From positions 372,001 to 436,000 of the forward strand of contig JANQPX010000069.1 in NCBI GenBank assembly GCA_028285265.1: 64,000 nt of DNA, written 5' to 3'. Below are positions 1 to 9,180 of the stretch, piece by piece (position 1 is the first letter of the stretch; the number at the start of each line of letters is the position of its first letter). This DNA is from Geminicoccaceae bacterium. Lineage in GTDB: Bacteria > Pseudomonadota > Alphaproteobacteria > Geminicoccales > Geminicoccaceae. A program made the position numbers and the translations under genes. The notes beneath the pieces were generated by a model. The model searched no databases. It was not told the DNA's origin and saw nothing but the letters and a program-made list of their open reading frames with translations.

Positions 1-1
1 G

Positions 2-262
2 ACTGTCATCGATTTCACCCAAGAGCTTGTTGCCAGGACAGTGGAGCATTTTGCTCAACGACATCAGATTCCCGTGATGAAGTTCACGCCACTCGAATGG
101 GAACTCCTCAATTCAAACCCTGAAGGTCCTGCAGGATTTGAACACGATGCATTTACGTTGCTGCAGGAATTGGACAAGGCCCCTCAGAGCCACGAAGAGG
201 CCAACGCGATCTGCATGGCTTGGGCCTACGGGCTGAGGCTTCAGGAAGCTTGTGGCGCATGA
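2..262 (+). CDS. C-terminal fragment of an unrecognised protein (cut by window edge)
   Basis: The frame is open from the first bases of the window to a TGA at 260-262, giving 86 residues, so this is probably the end of a gene that starts to the left. An internal GTG at 41 could also start a 73-residue protein, but no ribosome binding site is visible before it. Composition is mildly acidic, with a helical-looking C-terminal stretch (EEANAICMAWAYGLRLQEA). I recognise no family, signal peptide or membrane segment. It points towards the nqr operon on the other strand, so it is not part of it. Coding status rests only on the open frame. Confidence 0.35.
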   Translation, partial: TVIDFTQELVARTVEHFAQRHQIPVMKFTPLEWELLNSNPEGPAGFEHDAFTLLQELDKAPQSHEEANAICMAWAYGLRLQEACGA

Positions 263-582
263 AGTGGACGCCTGCCAAAGGCGAGCCTGTATTATGGGTT
301 GCCGAGAATGCATTATTGATTAGATCACCGCGACCAGGGTCCATTTGCCTGGCAATACGGTCAATCTTCGATCCAGCGTCGGCGGTTTGTAGTCGACATT
401 AGTGGACTGCGACCTTATCGATATCCTAGGCCTCGGGGCGAAGCAGCAATGTACTATCGATCACCCCTATAACCATAAAGGGCGAGGCAGAGCGTTGCGA
501 AACGGTGCTTTATCCCAAAGAAACGCGTTTGTTTGGCCAGATTCGTTAACGAGACGGCCCGCCGCAAGAGGCCTAGTCTAAG
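263..582. other. Non-coding gap downstream of nqrM
   Basis: This 320-base stretch lies between the end of the left-edge reading frame and the 3' end of the nqr operon. Short overlapping frames occur but none has a ribosome binding site or a recognisable product. No clear hairpin with a T-run was found to end nqr transcription. Confidence 0.5.
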
Positions 583-789
583 TTATCCCGACTTTGTTCG
601 CTCACAGACATCGCTCGATGCCTCGCGGAGATCCCGTCCGCAGATTCCACAATGATCGGTACCTGGAATAGCGCTGAGGCCACCACAGCTGCCGCTAATT
701 CGCCGGTTTGAAAAGATCACACCGACTGCCATACCGGCGACGACCACGAGAAAGATCATCAGGGCTGGGAGGAACGTGTCGAAGAGCAT
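583..789 (-). CDS. nqrM: NqrM, Na+-NQR maturation protein
   Basis: A 68-residue membrane-anchored protein needed to mature the Na+-translocating NADH:quinone reductase; the family is thought to deliver iron for the cysteine-ligated centre between NqrD and NqrE. One membrane helix spans about residues 5-27. It is followed by the family hallmark GSCGGL (Cys35) and a C-x2-C pair (Cys47, Cys50), with a further Cys62. It starts 15 bases after the nqrF stop, with an AAGGA-type ribosome binding site, so it is the last gene of the nqr operon. Length and cysteine spacing fit the family well. Confidence 0.9.
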   Translation of the reverse strand: MLFDTFLPALMIFLVVVAGMAVGVIFSNRRISGSCGGLSAIPGTDHCGICGRDLREASSDVCERTKSG

Positions 790-804
790 TTCTATCCTTG
801 GTTC

Positions 805-2031
805 TTAACCACCGAAGTCATCTAGCATGATATCTTCACGCTCGACACCGAGATCAAGGAGCATGTTGATCACGGATTGATTCATCATTGGTGGGCCGCA
901 CATGTAGAATTCACAGTCCTCTGGTGCAGGATGATACTTCAGATAGTTCGCATAGAGGACATTGTGGATAAATCCGACGTCACCGTCCCAGTTGTCACCG
1001 GGCTGTGGATCAGACAGGGCCACGTGCCAATCAAAGTTCTCGTTCTCTGCAGCGAGTTGGTCGAAGTCTTCAACGAAGAACATTTCACGTCGGCTGCGTG
1101 CTCCATACCAAAAGGTAATTTTGCGCTTGGACTTAATGCGCTTGAGCTGATCGAAGATATGGCTACGCATGGGTGCCATGCCAGCGCCGCCGCCAACAAA
1201 CACCATCTCCTTCTCTGTTTCACGTGCGAAGAATTCGCCGAAAGGCCCGGAAATTGTGACATCGTCTCCTGGGCGTAGGTTGAAGATGTAACTCGACATC
1301 AGGCCCGGAGGGACTTTGTTAGGATCAGCACCGGGAGGTGGCGTGGCGATCCTCACATTCAGCATGATGAGGCCTTTCTCCTCGGGATAATTCGCCATGG
1401 AGTAGGCACGCACAACATCTTCATTATTCTGGGCACGGATATCCCAGAGATTGAAGCGATCCCAATCCTCGCGATAGTCTTCTGCAACATCGAACTGCTG
1501 AAAACCGATGTCATATGGCGGACATTCGATTTGGATGTATCCGCCAGCACGAAAGTCGACATTTTCGCCTTCTGGAAGCTCCAAAACCAGGCATTTGATA
1601 AATGTCGCGACGTTCTCATTTGAGCGTACTTTGCAGCGCCATTTCTTAACGCCGAACACTTCATCAGGGATTTGGATCTTCATATCTTGCTTGACGGTCA
1701 CCTGACATGACAGTCGATCGCCTTCGCGAGCCTCACGTTTGGTAATGTGAGACAACTCGGTCGGCAAAATCGATCCACCCCCTTCTGAGACTTTAACCCG
1801 ACACTGAGCGCAGGTGCCGCCGCCGCCGCATGCCGATGAGACGAAGAGACTTTCGCCGGCGAGTGCGCCAAGAAGTTTAGCGCCGACTGGGGCCTTGATA
1901 GTACGTTCGCCGTTAACTTCGATATCGACGGTACCTGAGGCAACCAGCTTGGAGCGGGCGAACAGGATGATGCCGACAAGAGAGAGGATGACAGCAGTGA
2001 AGAGCGTGACGCCGAGGGTGAAGTCAGCCAA
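805..2031 (-). CDS. nqrF: Na+-NQR subunit F (NADH dehydrogenase, 2Fe-2S/FAD)
   Basis: The 408-residue cytoplasmic entry subunit oxidises NADH and passes electrons through FAD and a 2Fe-2S cluster into the membrane part of Na+-NQR. An N-terminal membrane anchor (about residues 7-26) is followed by a plant-type ferredoxin domain with Cys68, Cys74, Cys77 and Cys109. A ferredoxin-NADP reductase-like module follows, with the FAD motif RAYSMANYP near residue 215 and NADH-site motifs GGGAGMAPMR and YMCGPP. Length matches the usual 405-410. It lies 13 bases after nqrE and before nqrM. No key residue appears to be missing. Confidence 0.97.
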   Translation of the reverse strand: MADFTLGVTLFTAVILSLVGIILFARSKLVASGTVDIEVNGERTIKAPVGAKLLGALAGESLFVSSACGGGGTCAQCRVKVSEGGGSILPTELSHITKREAREGDRLSCQVTVKQDMKIQIPDEVFGVKKWRCKVRSNENVATFIKCLVLELPEGENVDFRAGGYIQIECPPYDIGFQQFDVAEDYREDWDRFNLWDIRAQNNEDVVRAYSMANYPEEKGLIMLNVRIATPPPGADPNKVPPGLMSSYIFNLRPGDDVTISGPFGEFFARETEKEMVFVGGGAGMAPMRSHIFDQLKRIKSKRKITFWYGARSRREMFFVEDFDQLAAENENFDWHVALSDPQPGDNWDGDVGFIHNVLYANYLKYHPAPEDCEFYMCGPPMMNQSVINMLLDLGVEREDIMLDDFGG

Positions 2032-2044
2032 GGGTAGGTCTCCG

Positions 2045-2653
2045 CTACAGCTGAACGCCGGAGAAGGACATGAAAGCCATGGCCATCAAACCGGCCGTCA
2101 TGAAGGTAATGCCGAGGCCACGCAGGCCTGGCGGTACATCCGAGTACTTCATCTTTTCGCGGAGGCCAGCAAGCGCCACGATCGCAAGAGCCCAGCCAAC
2201 GCCTGAGCCAATGCCGTAGACAGTGCTTTCCGCAAAATTATAGTCGCGTTCAACCATGAACAGTGAGCCGCCAAGGATAGCACAGTTGACGGTAATGAGC
2301 GGAAGAAAGATGCCCAGCGCATTGTAAAGGGCAGGGAAGAAGCGATCGAGAGTCATTTCGAGGATCTGGACCATCGCCGCAATGACGCCGATATAGCTGA
2401 TCAGGCCAAGAAACATCAGATCGGTGCCGGGAAATCCAAGCCAGGCAAGAGCGCCTGGCTTGAGAAAGAGGCTAACGATCAGATTGTTGGCCGGTACGGT
2501 AATCGCCTGAACTACGACAACAGCTATGCCAAGCCCAAGGGCCGTTTCGATTTTCTTTGAAACAGCCAGAAATGTGCACATGCCGAGAAAGAAAGAGAGC
2601 GCCAAATTCTCAACGAAGATTGATTTGACGAAAAGGCTAATCAATCCTTCCAT
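2045..2653 (-). CDS. nqrE: Na+-NQR subunit E
   Basis: A six-helix, 202-residue integral membrane subunit. NqrE pairs pseudo-symmetrically with NqrD, and the two hold an intramembrane iron centre. The expected cysteines are present (Cys26 in GMCTFLAVSKK and Cys124 in TVNCAILGG). Length is normal. Its ATG overlaps the nqrD stop codon in a TAATG arrangement, so the two subunits are translationally coupled. The conserved acidic and Asn residues typical of the family (VENLALS, VPANN) are seen. Confidence 0.97.
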   Translation of the reverse strand: MEGLISLFVKSIFVENLALSFFLGMCTFLAVSKKIETALGLGIAVVVVQAITVPANNLIVSLFLKPGALAWLGFPGTDLMFLGLISYIGVIAAMVQILEMTLDRFFPALYNALGIFLPLITVNCAILGGSLFMVERDYNFAESTVYGIGSGVGWALAIVALAGLREKMKYSDVPPGLRGLGITFMTAGLMAMAFMSFSGVQL

Positions 2654-3312
2654 TAGGCGTGCTCGCTCACTTGTGCCGGCATGATTTCATAATCCACTTT
2701 CTCACGTTGACGTGGCTGCCAGCTTCTGACGATCCAGATGAAGCCGCCAATGATAAAGAAAGCAGACGGCGGTAGGAGCAGGAGGCCATTTGGTACATAC
2801 CAGCCACCGAGCGATACTGGTGAGAGGATCTCAACACCCATCAAGGTACCGGCACCAAAAAGCTCGCGGATGATAGCGACACCGATAAGGATGGCACTAT
2901 AGCCAAGTCCATTGCCGATGCCATCGAGGAAGCTCAATAGCGGCGGATTCTGCATGGCGAACGCTTCTGCGCGGCCCATGACAATGCAGTTGGTGATGAT
3001 TAAGCCGACGAAGACCGAGAGCGTCTTCGAGATTTCATAGGCGAACGCCTTCAGAATCTGGTCTACGATGATGACCAGAGAGGCAATGATGACCATCTGC
3101 ACGATGATACGGATATTGCCTGGAATATGGTGCCGTAGAAGCGAGATGAAGAGATTGGAAAACGCGACGACGCTGGTGAGCGCCAGGCACATGATCAACG
3201 ACACTTGAAGAGATGAGGTGACGGCGAGCGCCGAACAAATGCCAAGTGTCTGCAGGATGATCGGGTTGTTGTCGACGATCGGTTCGGTAATTAGCTTTTG
3301 TCGATCAGCCAT
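2653..3312 (-). CDS. nqrD: Na+-NQR subunit D
   Basis: A 219-residue, six-helix membrane subunit homologous to NqrE, with inverted topology. It contributes Cys26 (LGICSALAV) and the cysteine of ITNCIVMGRAEAF to the shared iron centre. The ATG at 3312 overlaps the end of nqrC by 8 bases, and the gene's stop codon overlaps the start of nqrE. Length and motif order match the family. Confidence 0.97.
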   Translation of the reverse strand: MADRQKLITEPIVDNNPIILQTLGICSALAVTSSLQVSLIMCLALTSVVAFSNLFISLLRHHIPGNIRIIVQMVIIASLVIIVDQILKAFAYEISKTLSVFVGLIITNCIVMGRAEAFAMQNPPLLSFLDGIGNGLGYSAILIGVAIIRELFGAGTLMGVEILSPVSLGGWYVPNGLLLLPPSAFFIIGGFIWIVRSWQPRQREKVDYEIMPAQVSEHA

Positions 3313-4114
3313 GTTGCGCCAGCTCCTCCGAAAGTCTCTTCAAGAATGGCCCAAAACCATTCTCACTGGCCCAATATCGGACAAGATTGTGTACGCCATT
3401 TGACGTCAGTGTCGCTCCAGCAAGTCCATCGACTTGATGCTCACCTGTAGCACCTGATTTTACGATCTCGATCGCGATGTCGCCGTCATCGCCAAAGAGC
3501 TGCTTACCAGGCCATTTCGCGCGCCAATTTGGGTTGTCAACCTCACCGCCGAGACCAGGTGTTTCGGCATGTTCGTAGAATTGCAGGCCGACAATCTCAT
3601 CTCCATCCGGCTTGAGTGCGAGAAAACCATAGAGTGTCGACCAGAGACCATAGCCATGCACAGGCACGATGACTGTCTCGTAATCACCTCCTTCGGCGGC
3701 TTTCACGAGATAGATCGTGGCGTATTTAGCCTTCCGCTTGATCGACGCGATGTCTTCCTCTGCGGAGAGAGCCGTACTGAGTTCGGGATCACGCGCAGCG
3801 ACTTTGGCATCATAGGATGCAACGTCTACTGCCTCCGTAAACGCGCCTGTAGCGAGATCGACGACACGCTGTTCGATTCGCTGCTCAAAGATTTGATCTA
3901 CACCGGTATCCGCATCAAGCAACCCAGCAACTTGGAGGATGTTGCGCTGCTTCTCCAGCTGCTTGTTCGCTTCCTGTTTGGATCGTAACCCGATCGCTGC
4001 TGCAGAAACCAGGACTGAACAGACGAGACATAGCGCTACCGCAACTGCGACGATCTTTTTCGGATCATCATTCGATAGAGCTAGGATCTTGGTTAGGGGA
4101 TTCTGATCAGACAT
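3305..4114 (-). CDS. nqrC: Na+-NQR subunit C (covalent FMN)
   Basis: A 269-residue periplasmic flavoprotein with one N-terminal membrane helix (about residues 20-43) and a C-terminal FMN-binding domain. The ApbE-dependent flavinylation motif is DGLAGATLTSNG, with Thr235 as the predicted FMN-phosphoester attachment site. I chose the start at 4114 (MSDQNPLTK), which overlaps the nqrB stop by 8 bases (ATGTCTGA); a longer in-frame start ten codons upstream would lie wholly inside nqrB. The apbE gene that would modify it is only about 3.5 kb away. Confidence 0.96.
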   Translation of the reverse strand: MSDQNPLTKILALSNDDPKKIVAVAVALCLVCSVLVSAAAIGLRSKQEANKQLEKQRNILQVAGLLDADTGVDQIFEQRIEQRVVDLATGAFTEAVDVASYDAKVAARDPELSTALSAEEDIASIKRKAKYATIYLVKAAEGGDYETVIVPVHGYGLWSTLYGFLALKPDGDEIVGLQFYEHAETPGLGGEVDNPNWRAKWPGKQLFGDDGDIAIEIVKSGATGEHQVDGLAGATLTSNGVHNLVRYWASENGFGPFLKRLSEELAQHG

Positions 4115-5315
4115 GGCGCTGACGTCTCCGTCGGACATTCGCATTTACCACGAACCAGTCGATCAACGGTGCAAACATATTGCCAAAGAGAATGGCGAGC
4201 ATCATGCCCTCAGGAAAGGCGGGGTTAACAACGCGAATGAGCACACACATCACCCCTATTAGCCCACCGTACCACCAGCGGCCCAGATTCGTGTGAGCGG
4301 CTGACACGGGCTCTGTGACCATATAGACCAAACCGAAGGCATAACCGCCCAGCACAATGTGCCAATACCATGGCAGCGCAAACATCGGATTCGTGTCGCT
4401 ACCGATGAAATTGAACAGCGTGCTCGTAGCGATGGTTCCGATCAGGCAACCTGCGATAAGGCGGTAATTGGCAATTTTGGTATAGACAAGGAAGATGCCG
4501 CCGAGGAGGCATGCGAATGCCGAGGTTTCACCGATACAGCCGGCCATCAAACCAAAAAAGGCTTCCCACCAGCTTAGGTCGATTGTTGACAGTGCTTGAA
4601 AGCCTTGGCTAGCTGACACGCTTAGAGCTGTCGCGCCGGTGAAGCCATCGACAGGGACCCAAACCGCGTCTCCAGACATCTGTGCCGGATAAGCAAAATA
4701 GAGAAAGGCGCGTCCGACCAAAGCCGGATTGAACATGTTCTTGCCGGTCCCACCGAAGATCTCTTTGCCGATCACAACGCCAAATATGATCCCCAGCGCG
4801 ACCTGCCAAAGCGGTGTCGTGGCGGGTAGAATCAAAGCATAAAGCATTGATGAGACGAAAAAACCTTCGTTTACTTCGTGCCCGCGAATCACTGCGAAAG
4901 ACACTTCACAGGCCCCGCCGGCGGCAAGTGTCACAATGTAGATGGGGAGGAAGTAGAGCAGCCCATGGAGAAAACAGGCGACGGGATTGCTCGGATTGAA
5001 TCCGATCCAAAACGTGGACAGAATCCAACCGCGCCACCCTTCAGCACCGGCTAGGCCGAGTTCGGCTAAGGCCAGATTGGCCTGATATCCGACATTCCAA
5101 AGGCCAAATAAGATGCATGGAAACGTCGCCAACACCACATAAGTCATGGTGCGTTTCAGATCGAGACTAGCCCGCGCATGTGGCGCGAACTTCGTTACCG
5201 TCTTCGGCGTATAGAAGATGGTGTCGAACATTTCGTAGACGGCATAGTACTTCTCGTACTTTCCGCCCTTGTGGAAATGCGGTTCGATGCTGTCCAGCCA
5301 TTGACGGAGGTTCAT
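4107..5315 (-). CDS. nqrB: Na+-NQR subunit B (covalent FMN, Na+ channel core)
   Basis: The largest membrane subunit, 402 residues with about ten helices. It carries covalent FMN, bound riboflavin and the sodium pathway of the complex. The flavinylation motif DGFTGATALS places the FMN on Thr229. The conserved glycine-rich segment GKEIFGGTGKNMFNPALVGR (about 183-202) is intact. It starts 2 bases after the nqrA stop and overlaps nqrC at its 3' end. Length is close to the usual 410. Confidence 0.97.
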   Translation of the reverse strand: MNLRQWLDSIEPHFHKGGKYEKYYAVYEMFDTIFYTPKTVTKFAPHARASLDLKRTMTYVVLATFPCILFGLWNVGYQANLALAELGLAGAEGWRGWILSTFWIGFNPSNPVACFLHGLLYFLPIYIVTLAAGGACEVSFAVIRGHEVNEGFFVSSMLYALILPATTPLWQVALGIIFGVVIGKEIFGGTGKNMFNPALVGRAFLYFAYPAQMSGDAVWVPVDGFTGATALSVSASQGFQALSTIDLSWWEAFFGLMAGCIGETSAFACLLGGIFLVYTKIANYRLIAGCLIGTIATSTLFNFIGSDTNPMFALPWYWHIVLGGYAFGLVYMVTEPVSAAHTNLGRWWYGGLIGVMCVLIRVVNPAFPEGMMLAILFGNMFAPLIDWFVVNANVRRRRQRHV

Positions 5316-5317
5316 GG

Positions 5318-6703
5318 TCAGCCTTCCGCTTCGATCTTATTGAGACAGGCGCGAAGCGCCGTGCCGTACTCATATTTGCTCATGCAGACATAGGAACAGA
5401 GGGCCACATCCTCTTCGTCGAGTTCGAGAGCACCTAAAGCCTGAGCCTCATCTGTATCCATGACGAGCAGCGCTCGAAGCAGTTGAGTCGCCAGGACATC
5501 AAGGGGCATGACGTCTTCGAAGAGGCCGATCGGTACCATCGCACGCGGGCTTCCCTGTAGGCTTGTGGTCAGCTTGACCTCATCCAAGCCGAACAGGCTG
5601 GAGAGATGGACGTTGGCGGTGGCGAACTTTCTGACTGATGGAATGATCCATCCAAAGGCTTCACGCTGATTTCCTTCTGGTATGAGCGTGACTTGATGAT
5701 GAAACCGTCCAAGAAATCCATAAGATCCGGCCGAGGTATGGCCGCTCAAAACGTCACCTGAGATCACGCGCACACCAGTATTGGGCTCGCCAATAAGATC
5801 CGGGATAAACGCGCCTTGACGAGTGCGCAGGAGCGCCGGACTTGGGGCCGCCGGACCGCAGACGGCGATAATCCTTTCTGTCGGCAACTGCCCGCTGGCG
5901 AAGAGTCGGCCGATCGCGATGACGTCCTGATAGCTCAGATGCCAAACGGTTTTTTCGGCGTGCGCCGGTTCCAGAAAATGAATGTGCGTTCCGACCAGTC
6001 CGGCGGGATGAGGGCCTGAGAAGGCTGAGTAGGAAACGTTTTGAAGGTCGACCTTGGGAAGGGTTGCGTCAGCGTGATGGCAGACATAGATCTTCCCGTC
6101 GGTCAGCTTCGCAATCAGCCTCAAACCCCTCGAAAAGTCCTCTGCAGCCTCAGTGATAATGATGGCGGGGTCGGGAGCGAGCGGGCGGGTATCCATCGCT
6201 GTGACAAAGATTGCTGCCGGTGTCGACTGGGGATCAGGGATCTTTGAGTATGGACGTGTCCGGAGGCAAGGCCAAAGACCGGATTTGAGCAATGTCTCCT
6301 TGACATCACTCGGCGTAAGGCCATCGATTTTTTGATCGTTATGTTCACCGAAAGCGACGGACTCAGCCTTCTCGTCGATTGCGATGACAACTGACTCAAG
6401 CAGCCGACGGGCCCCGCGATTGATGGCCTGTACGCGTCCACCGGCGGGTGCGGTGATAACAACGCCGTCGAAACGTTTGTCCGCAAACAATGGCTGGCCG
6501 AGGGCAACCGTATCCCCTTCGTCGACCAACATTTTCGGCTTGAGGCCAATCGTATCTGTACCGATGACGGCACAGCTAGCGATCTCTGGGCCGTTGTCGA
6601 TGACTGCACCAGGCGTCCCAACAAACGGCAAATCCAGGCCCTTCTTGATCACGAAGCCATCAACGACCGCTCTCGTCGAAGCTTCACGCTCGATCTGCTT
6701 CAT
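5318..6703 (-). CDS. nqrA: Na+-NQR subunit A
   Basis: The cytoplasmic peripheral subunit NqrA and first gene of the operon, 461 residues from the ATG at 6703. It starts KKGLDLPFVGTP a little after a leader of about 19 residues, longer than the usual start right at the KKGLDLP motif. A GGTGG-like ribosome binding site precedes this ATG. An upstream in-frame start at 6745 would add 14 residues and has no better support. The C-terminal Cys-containing segment (LCSYVCMSKYEYG) typical of NqrA is present. Promoter elements should lie between 6704 and 6840. Confidence 0.95.
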   Translation of the reverse strand: MKQIEREASTRAVVDGFVIKKGLDLPFVGTPGAVIDNGPEIASCAVIGTDTIGLKPKMLVDEGDTVALGQPLFADKRFDGVVITAPAGGRVQAINRGARRLLESVVIAIDEKAESVAFGEHNDQKIDGLTPSDVKETLLKSGLWPCLRTRPYSKIPDPQSTPAAIFVTAMDTRPLAPDPAIIITEAAEDFSRGLRLIAKLTDGKIYVCHHADATLPKVDLQNVSYSAFSGPHPAGLVGTHIHFLEPAHAEKTVWHLSYQDVIAIGRLFASGQLPTERIIAVCGPAAPSPALLRTRQGAFIPDLIGEPNTGVRVISGDVLSGHTSAGSYGFLGRFHHQVTLIPEGNQREAFGWIIPSVRKFATANVHLSSLFGLDEVKLTTSLQGSPRAMVPIGLFEDVMPLDVLATQLLRALLVMDTDEAQALGALELDEEDVALCSYVCMSKYEYGTALRACLNKIEAEG

Positions 6704-6807
6704 ATCCACCGCCAAGGAACTAACTACGCCAATCCTATGTCGCAAATTGTGGCTGCCACTACCATATCAACTTAAGATTTAACAGTGTGTACTGATTAAA
6801 ACCACCC

Positions 6808-6826
6808 GTGCGGCAAGACGCCTCAC
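6808..6826 (-). terminator. Weak candidate terminator after the CBS-domain gene
   Basis: Read on the minus strand, a 7-base stem with one mismatch (GTGAGGC / GCCGCAC, loop GTCTT) is followed by GGGTGG and then TTTT. It lies 15-33 bases past the stop of the CBS-domain gene and just upstream of nqrA. The stem is short and the T-run is offset, so termination here is only a possibility. Confidence 0.25.
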
Positions 6827-6840
6827 CTCAGCCTATGACA

Positions 6841-7371
6841 TCAGCCAACGAGAGCTTGCTTGATTTTGAGGTTTTCATATTCAATCTCTCGCATGCGGTG
6901 GCGTACAACGTCACCTATCGAGATCAACCCGCAGAGTTTGCCGTCGTTCAGGACCGGCATATGCCGAAAGCGACTTTCGGTCATTCGCAGCATCACGCTC
7001 TCGACCTTATCCGTTGGGACACAGCACTGCGGATTGGCTGTCATAATGGTCTCAACTGGTTGGGCGAACACGTCCAGACCGACTGTATCAGCGTGCCTTA
7101 CGACATCGCGCTCGGAGACGATACCAATCGGCTCCTTTGCCGGATTTACCACCAGGAGTGCGCCGACACGCATGCGGTTTAACTCGGCTACCACGTCCTT
7201 GACGGTCGTGGATGGCGCCACGGTGAAGATGTCATTGCCCTTGTCCGCAAGAATTGCGCCGACGGTAATCCCGGGCTGGCCGACGCCGAGGTTTGTGTCC
7301 TCGCTTTGTGAACGCGTACGATGATCTTTGTCATCGCCCTCAAGCGGTCCTTGATATGACGTTGGTGTCAT
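6841..7371 (-). CDS. Tandem CBS-domain protein
   Basis: A 176-residue soluble protein with two CBS motifs (about residues 45-105 and 112-168) forming a Bateman module that in this family binds adenine nucleotides or related ligands. Typical motifs are seen: GALLVVNPAKEPIGIVSERD in the first repeat and HMPVLNDGKLCGLISIGDVV in the second. The N-terminal 35 residues are polar and probably disordered. The start is backed by GGGGAAG seven bases upstream. It lies alone between nqrA and apbE; a stress or energy-sensing role is the usual guess, but no target is shown. Confidence 0.85.
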   Translation of the reverse strand: MTPTSYQGPLEGDDKDHRTRSQSEDTNLGVGQPGITVGAILADKGNDIFTVAPSTTVKDVVAELNRMRVGALLVVNPAKEPIGIVSERDVVRHADTVGLDVFAQPVETIMTANPQCCVPTDKVESVMLRMTESRFRHMPVLNDGKLCGLISIGDVVRHRMREIEYENLKIKQALVG

Positions 7372-7584
7372 AAGTCTTCCCCTGTCTCGCCGGCTTCAAT
7401 GACAACCACAGCATGAGCCTAAACTGACTCGGCCCGTCTTGCGCGGCAAACGTCCGTGGTCATCGATCCGATGTCTGTCTAGCCCGTCCGCGCCGCAAGA
7501 ACAACTGACGTTATCGTTTCATTGCGCTGGACAAACTTCCCGTATGTTGAGATATACGGATCGGGTTCATCTATCGAGGATTGC

Positions 7585-8643
7585 ATGGTCATGACTCCGG
7601 CCATTTCGAGACGCAAGTTTGTCACCCGGACAGGGTGTTTGGCCCTAGGGGCTCCGTTGCTCAGCCTTGTAGGTTGCGATCAAGGTGAGTTTGATGAGGC
7701 AATCTCATTCGGCGGGCCGACCATGGGGACGAGCTACAACATTAAGCTCGTCGACGTTGGAAGCGAGGATGACACCCAAGATCTCGCACGCACGATCGAT
7801 GGTATCCTCGACACGGTCAATCAACACATGTCGACCTATTTGCCGGAGTCGGAACTATCGCGTTTCAACGCTGCTGACATGGCGACATGGACGCCTGTGT
7901 CCGATGACACGATGACTGTCGTCGAGCGGTCGCGACGCCTGCACCACATCACTGGCGGTGCGTTTGATCCGACTGTTGGTCCGATTGTCGATCTTTGGGG
8001 GTTTGGCCCGAAGGGCGGACGGGAGAGGATTCCAAGGCCTGATGAGATTGAGGCGGCAGTGCAAACCGTTGGGTTGGATCAGGTGGAGTCCGCGAGTGAG
8101 CAGCCTGCGCTTCTCAAAACCACACAAGGTGTACGTCTAGATCTATCGGGTGTGGCAAAAGGCTTTGCGGTTGATCTCGTTGCCGAGCATCTCGACAGCC
8201 AGGGAATTGTTAACTACCTGGTCGAGGTCGGCGGTGAGCTACGCGCCCGCGGTTCCGGTCCAGGCGGGAGACCATGGCGCGTCGGCATCGAGAAACCGAC
8301 ACTTGGGTCCAACAAAATCCAGCAGGTCGTTGATCTCGGTCGCGAGGCGATGGCAACATCAGGCGACTATCGGATCTTCTTCGAGCAGGATGGTCGTCAA
8401 TACGCGCATATCATTGACCCAAGTACCGGCCGCCCAACGGAACATGGCCTCGCCTCGGCCACGGTTTTGGCACCAACAACGCTAGAGGCCGATGCGCTTT
8501 CGACGGCCCTATTGGTGCTCGGTCTTGAGGACGGCTTGGAGCTGGCGAGTGAGCTAGAGATCGCTGCATTCTTCGTGGCGCGCCACGACGGGACCTTCAA
8601 GACGGCATCGTCGCCAGCCTTCAGGAGTCGAGCGGAAGTTTGA
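7585..8643 (+). CDS. apbE: ApbE, FAD:protein FMN transferase
   Basis: A 352-residue periplasmic lipoprotein that transfers FMN from FAD to threonines in [S/T]GAT-type motifs. The start at 7585 gives a twin-arginine signal (SRRKFVTRTG) and a lipobox LVGC. Family motifs follow: GGPTMGTSYNIK, STYLPESELSRFN, the RLDLSGVAKGFAVD segment, EVGGELRARG and HIIDPSTGRP with the metal-binding region. Likely targets in this window are NqrB Thr229, NqrC Thr235 and perhaps the NosR-like protein's Thr163. Its last 23 bases overlap the convergent flavin reductase gene. Confidence 0.95.
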   Translation: MVMTPAISRRKFVTRTGCLALGAPLLSLVGCDQGEFDEAISFGGPTMGTSYNIKLVDVGSEDDTQDLARTIDGILDTVNQHMSTYLPESELSRFNAADMATWTPVSDDTMTVVERSRRLHHITGGAFDPTVGPIVDLWGFGPKGGRERIPRPDEIEAAVQTVGLDQVESASEQPALLKTTQGVRLDLSGVAKGFAVDLVAEHLDSQGIVNYLVEVGGELRARGSGPGGRPWRVGIEKPTLGSNKIQQVVDLGREAMATSGDYRIFFEQDGRQYAHIIDPSTGRPTEHGLASATVLAPTTLEADALSTALLVLGLEDGLELASELEIAAFFVARHDGTFKTASSPAFRSRAEV

Positions 8644-9124
8644 GTCGGCGATAGCCACTTTCGAAATAGACTAAGGGCTCATCGTCCCGAGGCTCATCAA
8701 TGGCTTGGACTTTGCCAACGACGATGAGGTGATCGCCTGCGTCAAAATGCTTCTCGGTTATGCAGTCCAAAGCGGTCAGGCACCCGGAGAGAATTGGGCT
8801 TCCGGTCATAAGACGCCGGAATGACACCTCAGATAGATCGTCTTCCGCTTCTTGGGCAAACCGATCGGACAGTGCTTGTTGATCAGCACTGAGCACGTTG
8901 ACCGCAAATGATGGTGCTTCGGCGAATGTGCCGAATTGATACGCTGACTTTCCCAAGCAAAACAGAACTAACGGAGGGTTGAGCGACACCGAAGTGAATG
9001 CATTGATCGTGATTGCACGTGGGCATCCTGAGACGCTCTGTGTTGTCACAACTACGATGCCAGTTGCGAATCGGCTGAGGGCCTGACGGAACGTTGCCTC
9101 GTTCACACAATCTTTGGATGCCAA
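8621..9124 (-). CDS. Flavin reductase (HpaC/RutF type)
   Basis: A 167-residue FMN-binding split-barrel protein that reduces free flavin with NAD(P)H, usually for a partner monooxygenase. Motifs are FRQALSRFATGIVVVTT, TINAFTSVSLNPPLVLFCL, FAVNVLSADQ and HLIVVGKV. It has about 30-35% apparent identity by eye to the other reductase in this window (54293-54820), so they are paralogs rather than copies. No flavin-dependent monooxygenase is adjacent. The gene faces apbE and the two 3' ends overlap. Confidence 0.85.
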   Translation of the reverse strand: MASKDCVNEATFRQALSRFATGIVVVTTQSVSGCPRAITINAFTSVSLNPPLVLFCLGKSAYQFGTFAEAPSFAVNVLSADQQALSDRFAQEAEDDLSEVSFRRLMTGSPILSGCLTALDCITEKHFDAGDHLIVVGKVQAIDEPRDDEPLVYFESGYRRLKLPLDS

Positions 9125-9180
9125 TATACTTATCCCTTGATGACCTTACGCTGAGCCTGGGTCTGACCGCAATCTATCGC

